A DNA stretch of 64,000 nt, taken from assembly GCA_023391635.1 (NCBI GenBank), contig JAEWAQ010000058.1:62001-126000 (forward strand), in the 5' to 3' direction. Shown here piece after piece: positions 35,901 to 44,663 of this stretch (positions are counted from its first letter, which is position 1; every line of letters begins with the position of its first letter). The stretch is from Bacillota bacterium (GTDB lineage Bacteria > Bacillota > Bacilli > Paenibacillales > Paenibacillaceae). Made by a program: the position numbers and the translations under genes. A model generated the notes under the pieces. It worked only from the letters and a program-made list of their open reading frames with translations. It had not been told where the DNA came from and made no database searches.

Positions 35901-36005
35901 CCGCACGGCAGCAGACTCGCACCGCACGACAGCAAACCTGCACCACACAACAGCAGGCTCTCACCGCACGGCAGCAAACCCACACCGCACGGCAGCAAAC
36001 CCGCA
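35901..36005. repeat. Five tandem 21-nt repeats
   Basis: Copies begin at 35901, 35922, 35943, 35964 and 35985, exactly 21 bases apart. The consensus is CCGCACGGCAGCAAACCC followed by NCA. Copies 1, 4 and 5 differ at few positions; copy 3 is the most diverged. The last copy runs into a terminator hairpin. A 21-nt unit would encode a 7-residue repeat, but no frame here has a credible start and ribosome site, so I treat it as non-coding. It lies in the 361-bp gap between the response regulator and the next operon. Confidence 0.85.
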
Positions 36006-36016
36006 TTGCGGGTTTT
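35997..36016 (+). terminator. Terminator built on the last 21-nt repeat
   Basis: AAACCCGC, loop ATT, GCGGGTTT, then a further T. The left arm belongs to the fifth 21-nt repeat. It lies 78 bp before the next permease gene. Confidence 0.55.
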
Positions 36017-36093
36017 GACACTTTTCTGAGCGGATTTGCGTGTGTGTTCCCTCGCGGGAATCGGATACGATTCATAAGGAAGGGGGTGAGTCG

Positions 36094-36978
36094 ATGCGGA
36101 TGCGGCAACAATGGCGCGAATGGGGGTACCATCTCTATATGGTAGGCCCCGCAATAATCTGTTTGCTGGTTGTGATCATGGTTCCTTTTGCCATGGGGGG
36201 ATACTACTCGCTTACGTCCTGGAACGGCATCAGCGGCGAGAAAAGCTGGGTCGGCTGGGACAATTACATCCGAATCTTTACGGAAGACGTTCAGTTCTTC
36301 AACTCGTTCAAGTTTACGCTGCAGTTCACCGCCGTTTCCCTGGTGCTGACCAACCTGCTGGCCTTCGTGCTGGCGCTGGGACTGACGCAGGCGCTCAAGA
36401 CGGTAAGCCTGCTGCGCGCTTCCTTCTTCGTGCCGAACGTGCTGGGCGGGATCTTGCTGGGATTTATATGGCGATTTATTTTCACCAACGTATTCGCCGA
36501 CATCGGCGAACAGACCGGGATCGGATTGTTCGGCCTGCAATGGCTCGGCACCTCGTCAACGGGCTTCTGGGCGATGATCATCGTGTACGGCTGGCTCATC
36601 ACCGGTTATTTGATGATTATTTACGTCACGGCGCTGCAAGGGCTGGACCCGTCGATCCTGGAAGCGGCCAAGATCGACGGCACATCGTACATGCAATCGC
36701 TGTTCCGTATTGTGCTGCCGCTTGTCGTGCCGGCGTTCACCATCTGCCTGTTTCTGTCGCTGTCCATCGCGTTCAAGGTGTTCGATCTCAATCTGGCGTT
36801 GACCAATGGCGGTCCGTTCAACTCCACGCAGATGGTAGCGCACAATATTTATGCCGAAGCGTTCCAGAAGAACAGGTTCGGGCTTGGCAGCGCGAAGGCT
36901 TTCCTCTTCTTCGTCGCCGTTGCCTTGCTGTCGCTTGCGCAAGTGATGTTCACGAGAAAAAGGGAGGTGAGCCTGTGA
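36094..36978 (+). CDS. CUT1 ABC transporter permease, UgpA/MalF type
   Basis: A 294-residue membrane protein with six helices (first at ~14-38). The EAA loop is LEAAKIDGTSYMQSLFRIVLP, which docks the ATPase. The ATG at 36094 follows AAGGAAGGGGGTG; the frame continues 18 codons upstream without a site. Its stop is overlapped by the GTG of the second permease (GTGA at 36975-36978), so both pore subunits are made in step. It belongs to the UgpA/LacF branch rather than the LplB branch of the other two transporters in the window. Confidence 0.9.
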   Translation: MRMRQQWREWGYHLYMVGPAIICLLVVIMVPFAMGGYYSLTSWNGISGEKSWVGWDNYIRIFTEDVQFFNSFKFTLQFTAVSLVLTNLLAFVLALGLTQALKTVSLLRASFFVPNVLGGILLGFIWRFIFTNVFADIGEQTGIGLFGLQWLGTSSTGFWAMIIVYGWLITGYLMIIYVTALQGLDPSILEAAKIDGTSYMQSLFRIVLPLVVPAFTICLFLSLSIAFKVFDLNLALTNGGPFNSTQMVAHNIYAEAFQKNRFGLGSAKAFLFFVAVALLSLAQVMFTRKREVSL

Positions 36979-37811
36979 CCGTCCTGCGGCGCTTCCCCGC
37001 CAGATTGCTGTTGCTGGAACTGCTGCTCCTGCTGCTGGCGCTGTTGTTCTTGTACCCGTTCTACCTGATCGCGATCAATTCCTTCAAAAGCTTCGATCAA
37101 ATTATGCTCGATACGATCGGCTGGCCTGACCGCATTTCGTGGGAAAATTACGCCAAGGCATGGGTCGCGACCAACTTTCCCAGGGTGCTGCTCAATTCGA
37201 CGCTCATTACTGTGCTGTCCCTTGCCGGACTGGTCGTGATCGCCTCCATGGCGGCATGGCGCCTGACGCGTTATCCGGGCCGATGGAGCCATATGCTGTT
37301 TCTCCTGTTCGTGTCCGCCATGATCATCCCGTTCCAGTCGATCATGCTGCCACTGGTCGAAGTAGGCAAGCGGCTTGGCCTGATGGACAGCATCGCAGGA
37401 CTTGTATTCATGTACTTTGGCTTCTGCATATCGCTAAGCGTCTTTCTGTTCAGCGGCTTCGTCAAGTCCATCCCGGCCGAAGTGGAGGAAGCGGGGTATA
37501 TCGACGGATGCACGACGCACACTTTGTACTGGAGAATCGTATTTCCTTTGTTGAAGCCGGTCACGGCGACGGTGCTGATCCTGAACGGGCTGCACATCTG
37601 GAACGACTTTCTGATGCCGCTGTTGATGCTGCGGAGCAAGGAGCTTCACACCATTCCGATCGCGACGTTCTCGTTCTTCTCCCAATACGAGCGAAGATGG
37701 GACATGGCGCTGCCGATGCTGGTCATGTCGCTCATGCCGATGCTGGTCTTCTTCCTCTTCACGCAGAAGTATATGATCAAGGGGGTGATGTCCGGCTCCA
37801 TTAAAGGGTAA
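36975..37811 (+). CDS. CUT1 ABC transporter permease, UgpE/MalG type
   Basis: A 278-residue membrane protein. The EAA loop reads VEEAGYIDGCTTHTLYWRIVFP, where the usual A-A is A-G, and the C-terminus is KGVMSGSIKG. The GTG at 36975 overlaps the previous stop by 4 bases and has AGGGAGGTG just upstream. A long open frame extends much further 5', but it only shadows the first permease. With the permease at 36094 and the lipoprotein at 37863 it makes up a complete importer except for the ATPase. Confidence 0.9.
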   Translation: MTVLRRFPARLLLLELLLLLLALLFLYPFYLIAINSFKSFDQIMLDTIGWPDRISWENYAKAWVATNFPRVLLNSTLITVLSLAGLVVIASMAAWRLTRYPGRWSHMLFLLFVSAMIIPFQSIMLPLVEVGKRLGLMDSIAGLVFMYFGFCISLSVFLFSGFVKSIPAEVEEAGYIDGCTTHTLYWRIVFPLLKPVTATVLILNGLHIWNDFLMPLLMLRSKELHTIPIATFSFFSQYERRWDMALPMLVMSLMPMLVFFLFTQKYMIKGVMSGSIKG

Positions 37812-37862
37812 ACCGCGTGCATGAATCGGACAACTGAATTCGACCCAAGGGAGGAAACGGCA

Positions 37863-39173
37863 ATGAACGGCAGAAAAAAATACGGACTGCTAACATCGGT
37901 CATCTTGATGGTCCTGTTGACCGCTTGCGGCGGCGGGAGCGCGAGCAATACGGAAGGAAACGGCGCGAAGGATGGGCAGGCAAGCCAGCCTGCAAGCTCT
38001 GCGGACAGCGCCAAGCTGCAAGTTTTTCATTACAAGATTGAAGTGGCCGAACAATGGGAAGCGATGTCGCGCGAATTCGAGCGGGAGCATCCCGGCATTA
38101 TTGTCGACTCCGACATCATAGGCGGCGGGGCCGACTGGCATACCAATTTGCAAACCAGATTCGGCGCCGGCATGGGCCCGGACATCTTCGTCGTCGACGG
38201 TCCCAGCATGATGGAGCTCTACAAGGATCGATTGACGGACCTGTCGAACGAACCGTGGGTCAAGGAGGCGTTCCCCTTCGCCCTGGAGACGTTCTCCCGC
38301 GACGGCAAGCTGCTCGGCATGCCTTACACGATGTCCGGATACGGTCTTGTTTACAACAAGGAGTTGTTCAAGCAAGCGGGTATTACCGAGGAGCCTCACA
38401 CGTTGTCCCAACTGCGCGAAGCCGCAGAGAAGCTGCAGGCCATCGGCGTAACGCCTTTCGGCAATGCTTACGGCGAAGCATGGGTGCTGGGGCAGCAGCA
38501 ATTCAATGTCGCCTTTGCCCAACAGCCGGATCCCATTCAATTCATGGCATCGCTTAGAGACAAAACCGCTACTATCGCAGGCAATTCGATTTTCAAAGAC
38601 TATGAGCAGTTTCTCCAGCTCACGTTGGAATACGGGAATCCCAATCCGGTCACCGCCGATTATAATTCCGTGCTCAGCATGTTCGCCAAGGGCGAGGTTG
38701 CCATCATTCACCAAGGATACTGGATCGAGCCGACGATCAACAAGTCCAACCCGGATCTGCATATGGGCATGTTCCCTGTGCCGATCAATGACGATGCCGG
38801 GCAGATGAACCGGCTGCCGACGGCAGCTTCCTTCGCCTTCGTCATCAACAATGAATCGAAGCACATCGAGGAAGCCAAGACGTTCCTGAACTGGTTGGTT
38901 TCATCGGAGACGGGCCAGCGCTATTTTACGGAGGAGTTCAGGTTTCTCCCGACATTCAGCCACATCAACATGAAAGATCCGGGAGAGTTGGGACAAATCG
39001 TGCTGGATTATTCCCAGGACAACCGCACGATTCCATGGACCTTCTCGCTCTGGCCCAATGGCGCGTTTCAGGAATTTTTCAGCATCAAGCAAGGCTATAT
39101 TGCGAACCAATACAATTATGATACAATGCTGGAAAAACTGGACGCGGTGTGGTCCGATCTGAGCCAGCCGTAA
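37863..39173 (+). CDS. Extracellular solute-binding lipoprotein, family 1
   Basis: A 436-residue family-1 binding protein (UgpB/MalE-like). Signal residues 1-21 end in lipobox LLTAC with Cys22 for lipidation, followed by a Gly/Ser/Asn linker. The body has the two-lobe pattern (GPDIFVVDGPSMMELY; AIIHQGYWIEPTI; a C-terminal NQYNYDTMLEKLDAVW). The ATG at 37863 follows AGGGAGG. It lies last in the permease-permease-binding protein order and 91 bp before the kinase gene. The type is often used for sugars and glycerol-3-phosphate compounds; nearby phosphatases favour a phosphorylated or phosphodiester solute, but this is inference. Confidence 0.9.
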   Translation: MNGRKKYGLLTSVILMVLLTACGGGSASNTEGNGAKDGQASQPASSADSAKLQVFHYKIEVAEQWEAMSREFEREHPGIIVDSDIIGGGADWHTNLQTRFGAGMGPDIFVVDGPSMMELYKDRLTDLSNEPWVKEAFPFALETFSRDGKLLGMPYTMSGYGLVYNKELFKQAGITEEPHTLSQLREAAEKLQAIGVTPFGNAYGEAWVLGQQQFNVAFAQQPDPIQFMASLRDKTATIAGNSIFKDYEQFLQLTLEYGNPNPVTADYNSVLSMFAKGEVAIIHQGYWIEPTINKSNPDLHMGMFPVPINDDAGQMNRLPTAASFAFVINNESKHIEEAKTFLNWLVSSETGQRYFTEEFRFLPTFSHINMKDPGELGQIVLDYSQDNRTIPWTFSLWPNGAFQEFFSIKQGYIANQYNYDTMLEKLDAVWSDLSQP

Positions 39174-39264
39174 CCTGATCGGTTTCGCCGGACAGCCCCC
39201 GCTGCCGGCGGAGCCGATTCGCCGTCTGTCTGCCGCGCATACTGCCACCCGGAGGAAGGCCGCC

Positions 39265-41058
39265 ATGAGGTTCATTCGATCCAGCATTCGCAACAAGATG
39301 GTTCTGGCGCTGATGATCGTGACGATCATCCCGTTCTCGCTGTCCCTGATGGCGACCTATTTCCAAACGAAGCAGAATGTGTATCGCAGCGCGGTTCACG
39401 CCAATTCCGACTTGCTGTCGAACGCCAGCTTGTTGTTCGCCTTGTATCTGGAGCAAGTCAGCCAAAGCAGTCTGCTGCCTTACGGCAAAGTCCGGATGAT
39501 GGATTTCATTCGTACCGGCATCCCGGATCTGAATTTCGAAAAGCTGAGCCGAATGGATGAGACCTTGCAGACGATCTTGCACGCGAGCGATTCGTTCCGG
39601 TCGGTCAAGCTCTACAGCCTGGCGTCCAATCAAGAATTTCATATCTCGAGGATGAGCGCGATCCGCATTGGCGCGCAAGAACAACGCGATTCGTACATGC
39701 GCTTGTTCTTGGAGGCGATGGACAATCCCTATTACGTTCATATCCGTCCCGAGCCTGGGCTGGCCCCTGCGGCATCGCCGACCGTTTATTTTCAGCGGGC
39801 CTATATTTATTCGCCTCAAAAAACGTTCATCGGCTTCCTCTCCATCGAGCTTGACAGGCAACTGCTTAAGCAACTGAGTGAAAATCTGTTCACCCCGGGC
39901 GAGAGCGATGTTTACGTCCTGAACAATCAGGGGGAAGTCGTCTATACCTCCGACACGCAGGCGGATCGCGAATCCGGCTTGTTCGGGGAAATCAAAGACA
40001 GGCCGGACGGGAACGGCCATATGGAATGGGAGCGCGAAGGCGCCAGAAGCCTGATCCACTACAGGAGGCTCGGCGATCACCTCGGCGGGCTCATTCTCGT
40101 CAAGAAAACGTCGATCGATGCGATGATGCAAGACGGCAGGAATGTGATGAAAGTGCAAGCAGGCCTCATCCTGGCTACCTTCTCCCTTGTGCTGATCACG
40201 GTTGTGCTCGTATCGGTGCGCATCGTATCGCCGATTCGGCGGCTTGTTCGCCATATTCGAAAAATTAAAGCGGGCGCCATGGAGGACGAGCTCAGCTATC
40301 TGGGCCAGGACGAGATTGGCGTGCTGGGCAACGAATTCAATGCGATGATGCGGCAGATCAAGCACCTGATCCGGACGGAGTACGAGTTGAAGCTGCGCAA
40401 CAAGATCAATGAGCTGAAGGCACTCCAGGCGCAGATCAACCCGCACTTTCTCCATAACGCGCTGCAATCCATTGCAGGGGTGGTGTACGATTCACAGGAT
40501 AAGAAGGCGTACCGGCTCGTCGCCTCCTTGTCCCGCATGCTGCGATTCAGCATGGATCAGACGGAAACCAGCGTGACGCTCGAGCGCGAGATGGCGCATG
40601 TGCGCGCCTATCTGGAGCTGCAGCAGCACAGGTTCGAGAGCGATTTGACCGTGTATTTCGATCTGGACCCGTCAGTGCTCCATTGTTCGGTACCCAAAAT
40701 GTCGATCCAGCCCCTGGTTGAAAATTATTTCAAGCATGCATTTCACAAGCATCACAAGCAAGGGATGCTGCGAATAACGGGGACGATCCGGGGAGATCGG
40801 GCGATATTGACGGTTTCCGATAACGGGTGCGGCATGACGCAGGCGAAGATCGACAGCATCGGCGAGGCGATGCGTTCGCCTTCCACTCGTCAGGACAGCG
40901 AGATCGGCTTGCTGAACATTTTGCAGCGTTTCCGGTTGATCTATGGGGACGACTTCCAATACGAGCTGGCCAACAATCGGGACGGAGGCCTTGATGTGAT
41001 GCTAAGCTTCCCGGCGATATCTTTGCCGGACGGCAGCGAGGAGGGCGCAGGGTCATGA
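39265..41058 (+). CDS. YesM-type sensor histidine kinase
   Basis: A 597-residue membrane kinase. Helix 1 lies at ~11-33, an extracellular sensor domain follows to ~295, helix 2 at ~300-322, then a HAMP region (SPIRRLVRHIRKI) and the LytS/YesM kinase core with His394 in QINPHFLHN. The N-box is QPLVENYFKHA, and DNGCGM with EIGLLNILQRF forms the ATP lid. The start at 39265 follows GGAGGAAGG. The stop overlaps the response regulator start (ATGA). It presumably senses the solute carried by the adjacent binding protein. Confidence 0.9.
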   Translation: MRFIRSSIRNKMVLALMIVTIIPFSLSLMATYFQTKQNVYRSAVHANSDLLSNASLLFALYLEQVSQSSLLPYGKVRMMDFIRTGIPDLNFEKLSRMDETLQTILHASDSFRSVKLYSLASNQEFHISRMSAIRIGAQEQRDSYMRLFLEAMDNPYYVHIRPEPGLAPAASPTVYFQRAYIYSPQKTFIGFLSIELDRQLLKQLSENLFTPGESDVYVLNNQGEVVYTSDTQADRESGLFGEIKDRPDGNGHMEWEREGARSLIHYRRLGDHLGGLILVKKTSIDAMMQDGRNVMKVQAGLILATFSLVLITVVLVSVRIVSPIRRLVRHIRKIKAGAMEDELSYLGQDEIGVLGNEFNAMMRQIKHLIRTEYELKLRNKINELKALQAQINPHFLHNALQSIAGVVYDSQDKKAYRLVASLSRMLRFSMDQTETSVTLEREMAHVRAYLELQQHRFESDLTVYFDLDPSVLHCSVPKMSIQPLVENYFKHAFHKHHKQGMLRITGTIRGDRAILTVSDNGCGMTQAKIDSIGEAMRSPSTRQDSEIGLLNILQRFRLIYGDDFQYELANNRDGGLDVMLSFPAISLPDGSEEGAGS

Positions 41059-42662
41059 AGATGCTGATCGTGGATGATGAGCGGCATGTTCGAACGCTGT
41101 TGAAGAAGATGCTGAACGTGGCGGAACTGGGCATTACCGCATTGCTGGAAGCGGGCAGCGTCGACGAAGCCTTGCGCCTGATCGAGCGGCACAGGCCGGC
41201 GATCATCTTGACGGATATGCAAATGCCCGAAACCGACGGGACTTCCTTGTTGAAAGCAATGGAAAATTGCGCTTACCCGCACAAGATGATTGTCATCAGC
41301 GCGTATGACCATTTTCAATACATGCGAAGCGCCATTCAGGGAGGAAGCTTCGACTACCTCATGAAGCCGGTTGACGAACAGGAATTGAATCATTGTCTGG
41401 CCCGGGCGATCGAGGAATTGCAGGAAGAACAGCGCCGGAGCAACCGGGCGGCCGTCAACCAGCAGCGATTGCACGAAACGCAGGACCATTACCGGGATTC
41501 GCTGCTCACGCAATGCGTGTATCGCGACGTTATGCTGCGACAGCATTCGCAACAAATACAGGAGATGCTCGGCTTCGATCGCGGGACGGCTTATTGTCTC
41601 GTCGCCCTGCACGTGGACTTGCGGGCTGAAGGGTTGAGCGACCGGTTCGGCGACCGGCAGGATCTGTTGTATTACGCCGTGCTTAACGCAGCCAACGAAA
41701 TGATAGGCGCGCCCGATGGAGCCATCGCTTTTCGCAACTTAAGAAAAGAAGGCATTATTGTGCTGATTGTGGAGGATGTCGGGCAAGCATGGTGCTGGGC
41801 GGAAGAGATTGTCCGCTTCATCCGGGCACGGCTGCAAGCGCCGGCCTGCGCTTATGTCAGCGAGCCTTCGGTCTTTCCTGACCGATTCTCAGCTCTGTAT
41901 CAGCAGACCGAGCATATGGCCCACTCAGTCAACTTGCTCTCGCCCGCCTCTGCGGTCTATCGCCTGGAAGATGCCGGGGAGAACTCCCTAGTCTCCCTGA
42001 TGTCGGAAAAGAGCCGGTTAGGGCTCATTCTTGGCTTCGGCGATCTCGCCGGACTGGAAGACTATGCTGCCAACCTGATTCAAGCTGTGATCGGCAGCGG
42101 TGTGCTGCAAAGAAAACAATTAAGGTTATGGGAGCAGGAATTGCGGTCTCTATGGGAGCAAATGCTTCACGGGCACCCGGATACGATGGTCACTGGCGGA
42201 GCGGACGAGCCATTCGCTCTGCCTGTCTGGCAAAGCCTGAAGGGCGTCTTCGATCTGGAAGCGTTGAAGGAGAAGCTGGTCGCTGGCCTGCACCGTCTTC
42301 AGACACGCATGCGCGCCAGGAATGCCGGGAAACAGTCCGAGCTGCTCGTCCATATCAAAAAAGCGATTGACGAACATGAGTATGTAACGCTGAACCTGAA
42401 GACGCTGTCGGACGATGTGCACTATACGCCGGATTACTTGTCCCGCCTGTTCAGGGTTCACTACGGTGTCAGCATAAAGGATTATATGAATCGGAAGCGA
42501 ATGGCTTATGCCTGTGAATTGCTGACCGGCACCGAGCTGAAAATTTCCGAAGTGTCCGAGCGTCTCGGATTCGCGGATGAAAAGCATTTTAGCAAAGCCT
42601 TCAAAAAAACGATCGGCCAACGCCCTTCGCAATATCGACAACAGTTTCAAACCAAAGCCTGA
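41055..42662 (+). CDS. YesN-type response regulator with AraC domain
   Basis: A 535-residue regulator, long for the family. The receiver has IVDDE, phosphoacceptor Asp54 in LTDMQMPETDG, and Lys in YLMKPVDEQE. A coiled middle part (~130-430) contains a degenerate GGDEF-like region. The AraC domain occupies the last ~100 residues (LSRLFRVHYGVSIKDYMN; FSKAFKKTIGQRPSQYRQQF). The ATG overlaps the kinase stop by ATGA. It is the obvious partner of the kinase at 39265, and the nearest target is the transporter operon upstream together with the HAD and phosphoesterase genes downstream. Confidence 0.9.
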   Translation: MKMLIVDDERHVRTLLKKMLNVAELGITALLEAGSVDEALRLIERHRPAIILTDMQMPETDGTSLLKAMENCAYPHKMIVISAYDHFQYMRSAIQGGSFDYLMKPVDEQELNHCLARAIEELQEEQRRSNRAAVNQQRLHETQDHYRDSLLTQCVYRDVMLRQHSQQIQEMLGFDRGTAYCLVALHVDLRAEGLSDRFGDRQDLLYYAVLNAANEMIGAPDGAIAFRNLRKEGIIVLIVEDVGQAWCWAEEIVRFIRARLQAPACAYVSEPSVFPDRFSALYQQTEHMAHSVNLLSPASAVYRLEDAGENSLVSLMSEKSRLGLILGFGDLAGLEDYAANLIQAVIGSGVLQRKQLRLWEQELRSLWEQMLHGHPDTMVTGGADEPFALPVWQSLKGVFDLEALKEKLVAGLHRLQTRMRARNAGKQSELLVHIKKAIDEHEYVTLNLKTLSDDVHYTPDYLSRLFRVHYGVSIKDYMNRKRMAYACELLTGTELKISEVSERLGFADEKHFSKAFKKTIGQRPSQYRQQFQTKA

Positions 42663-42679
42663 AGGGAGAGACGATAACG

Positions 42680-43489
42680 CTGAACGGGAATGAAATCGAA
42701 GCCGTTGTTCTGGATTTGGACGGGACCATTCTGCGAAGCGATCTGACCATCGCGCAGGAAACCGTCGAAGCCGTGCGGCGATTAAGAGATCGGGGAATCG
42801 CCGTCTATATCGCGACAGGCAGACTGCCGAGGGCATGCCGGCACTATCATCGCAAGCTTGGACTGGATACGCCGATGATTTGCGCCAATGGCGCCATTAT
42901 TTATGACTGCGCGCAAGATCATGTGCGGGTCCATCAGACGATCTCGCCGCTTCATTCGCGAGCAATTCTGGCAGACTTGCGGGGCAGGTCGCGCAATATT
43001 CTGTCTTTTCATCTGTCGGATTACTATTGCATGATCGAAGACGAGTTGGTGAGCAGGTGGACCGATCTTTACGCCACGCCGCCGCGCTATGTGGGAGACT
43101 ACAGCGATCGTTTGCAGCATGAGATTACGAAGATGGAAGTGTTCCTGGAAGACGGTTCCGCGTGGTTTCAGCCGACCGGCGATATGCAGTGGCAATCGTC
43201 TGTGAATGTATATGCCGGCCCGGGTTATGTCGAGATTGTTCCCCGGACGGCGTCCAAATGGCTCGCTTTGCAAGTGCTGCTTGCGCAGCAAGGGATTCGG
43301 CCGGACCATACGGCCGCGTTCGGAGACAGCGACAACGACCTGGAGATGCTGACTTCCGTCGGCATCGGGGTGGCGATGGGCAATGCCCCCGCCCGGATTC
43401 GGGCACGCGTGCAGTCAGTCGCCTTATCCAACGAGGATCACGGCGTTGCCTGTAAAATAAACGAGTGGTTGGAGGGAGCATGCAGGTGA
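42680..43489 (+). CDS. Cof-type HAD-IIB phosphatase with apparent CTG start
   Basis: A 269-residue HAD phosphatase of the Cof/YidA type. Motif I is VVLDLDGTIL with nucleophile Asp12 and Asp14. FGDSDNDLEML is motif IV, and MGNAPARIRARV is the usual family C-terminus. The first standard start codon in frame, TTG at 42716, lies after the nucleophile Asp and would give a dead enzyme. Upstream in the same frame there is no ATG, GTG or TTG, only CTG at 42680 (AAGGGAG 11 bases before) and ATA at 42674. I therefore take CTG as start. It follows the response regulator by 17 bp and overlaps the phosphoesterase gene. It would dephosphorylate a small metabolite. Confidence 0.82.
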   Translation: MNGNEIEAVVLDLDGTILRSDLTIAQETVEAVRRLRDRGIAVYIATGRLPRACRHYHRKLGLDTPMICANGAIIYDCAQDHVRVHQTISPLHSRAILADLRGRSRNILSFHLSDYYCMIEDELVSRWTDLYATPPRYVGDYSDRLQHEITKMEVFLEDGSAWFQPTGDMQWQSSVNVYAGPGYVEIVPRTASKWLALQVLLAQQGIRPDHTAAFGDSDNDLEMLTSVGIGVAMGNAPARIRARVQSVALSNEDHGVACKINEWLEGACR

Positions 43490-44394
43490 AACCTTCCGCG
43501 GACTTCTTCAGCATCATCGTGATTCCCGATACGCAAGGCATGGCGCTTGCGCATCCGGAGTTGTATCGACGGTTGGGGAGCAGCGTCGCAAACCGCATCA
43601 GGGAGCTTCCGGTCAAGGCGGTGCTGCATGTGGGCGACCTCGTGGATAACGGAGCGGACGACGAGACGCAATATCGAACGGCATACGGCGCGCTTGGCCC
43701 GATCATGCAATCGGGCGTGCCCTGCCTGTTTGCGATAGGCAATCACGATTACGACAACCTGGTGGCGCTCGATCGATCAAGTACCATGTTCAACCGTTAT
43801 TTCGGCATCGGGAACTATGCCGGAAAGACGTGGTTCGGCGGCGTCTATGAGGAAGGGCGTGCGGAGAACGCCTACCTGCTCATCAGGGAACCGCGCTGTT
43901 CGCTGCTCGTCCTGAGTCTTGAGTTCGGCCCCCGCGACGAGGTACTGGAGTGGGCGGATCACGTGATGGCAGCCCATGCGGATTGCAATGTGGTGATCGT
44001 GACGCATAGCTACCTGCACCCGCGCGGGCATCGGGTCACGGCAGCGGACGAGCTGCACCCGACGAGCTATTGCGGTTCGCGGGACGGCAATGACGGGCAA
44101 GCGATGTGGGAAAAGTCGTTATGCAAACATCCCAACCTGGTCGCCGTATTTTCCGGCCATCATGTGCCCGGGCATGTGAGCGCACGGGTGGATCGGGGAG
44201 CGGCCGGACAATCCGTAGCGCAGGTTTTTCAAAACTGGCAGCTGGAACCGCTCGGAGGAGCGGGCAGGTACCGGATCGCCGACTTTTACCCGCATGAGGG
44301 CAAGCTCGGGCTGTCCGTGTACAACGCCGCCGCCGACCGATACGAGCACGAGGACGGCTACGAGGCAGTTCTGCCGATCCGCCTGTTACCCTGA
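43480..44394 (+). CDS. Metallophosphoesterase
   Basis: A 304-residue calcineurin-like phosphoesterase: IPDTQGM (the D-x-Q form of motif I), VGDLVDNGADD, IGNHDYDN, VTHSYLHPRG and FSGHHVPGH. It has no signal peptide. The start is not certain: ATG at 43480 has GGAGGG 3 bases before it, whereas GTG at 43486 overlaps the HAD stop (GTGA) with better spacing. The D-x-Q motif I resembles that of phosphoesterases found next to sugar-utilisation genes. Together with the HAD phosphatase it ends a seven-gene unit that starts with the permease at 36094. The substrate is unknown. Confidence 0.86.
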   Translation: MQVKPSADFFSIIVIPDTQGMALAHPELYRRLGSSVANRIRELPVKAVLHVGDLVDNGADDETQYRTAYGALGPIMQSGVPCLFAIGNHDYDNLVALDRSSTMFNRYFGIGNYAGKTWFGGVYEEGRAENAYLLIREPRCSLLVLSLEFGPRDEVLEWADHVMAAHADCNVVIVTHSYLHPRGHRVTAADELHPTSYCGSRDGNDGQAMWEKSLCKHPNLVAVFSGHHVPGHVSARVDRGAAGQSVAQVFQNWQLEPLGGAGRYRIADFYPHEGKLGLSVYNAAADRYEHEDGYEAVLPIRLLP

Positions 44395-44436
44395 CGTTGA
44401 TTCATATTTCTTGGGCAGTATAATAAATAAAACTCA

Positions 44437-44484
44437 TTAAGCGGCCTTTGTCCTGTACTCCATGGGGCTTAGGCCGTTTAATTT
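44437..44484 (-). pseudogene. Remnant of an IS3-family transposase (C-terminus)
   Basis: On the minus strand the last 15 codons read KLNGLSPMEYRTKAA and stop, which matches the end of IS3/IS150-type OrfB transposases. Upstream of it the frame no longer resembles a transposase, and no terminal inverted repeats were found, so only a scar remains. It lies in the otherwise gene-free stretch 44395-44895. Confidence 0.55.
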
Positions 44485-44663
44485 TGCTTCCCGGCCCAAC
44501 CAAACCGGGCATTTCCGGCTCGCAGGGGCTCCGAGCGCCGAGTTACCCAACCCAATTCGCCACTTGCTGCGGCGTAGAGGGCTCATGTCGCTTTTTCTTC
44601 CTGCGGATGACCCGATTGAATGCATTCCGCACGAAGCGTCGCTCTTTCGCATAGCCATCCATC

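Noticed and set aside
35669..36154. Minus-strand frame with 7-residue repeats (LLPCG type) over the 21-nt array
   Set aside because: No start or ribosome binding site and no known repeat protein; the periodicity follows from the DNA repeat.
36111..36974. Upstream extension of the second permease frame through the first permease
   Set aside because: The encoded sequence is not membrane-like; GTG at 36975 with GTGA overlap gives the normal permease length.
39085..40467. Antisense open frame of 460 codons opposite the histidine kinase at 39265
   Set aside because: It overlaps a gene with complete kinase motifs; its translation is Gln/Arg/His-rich and without motifs.
42716..43489. TTG at 42716 as start of the HAD phosphatase
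   Set aside because: It would remove the nucleophile Asp of motif I.
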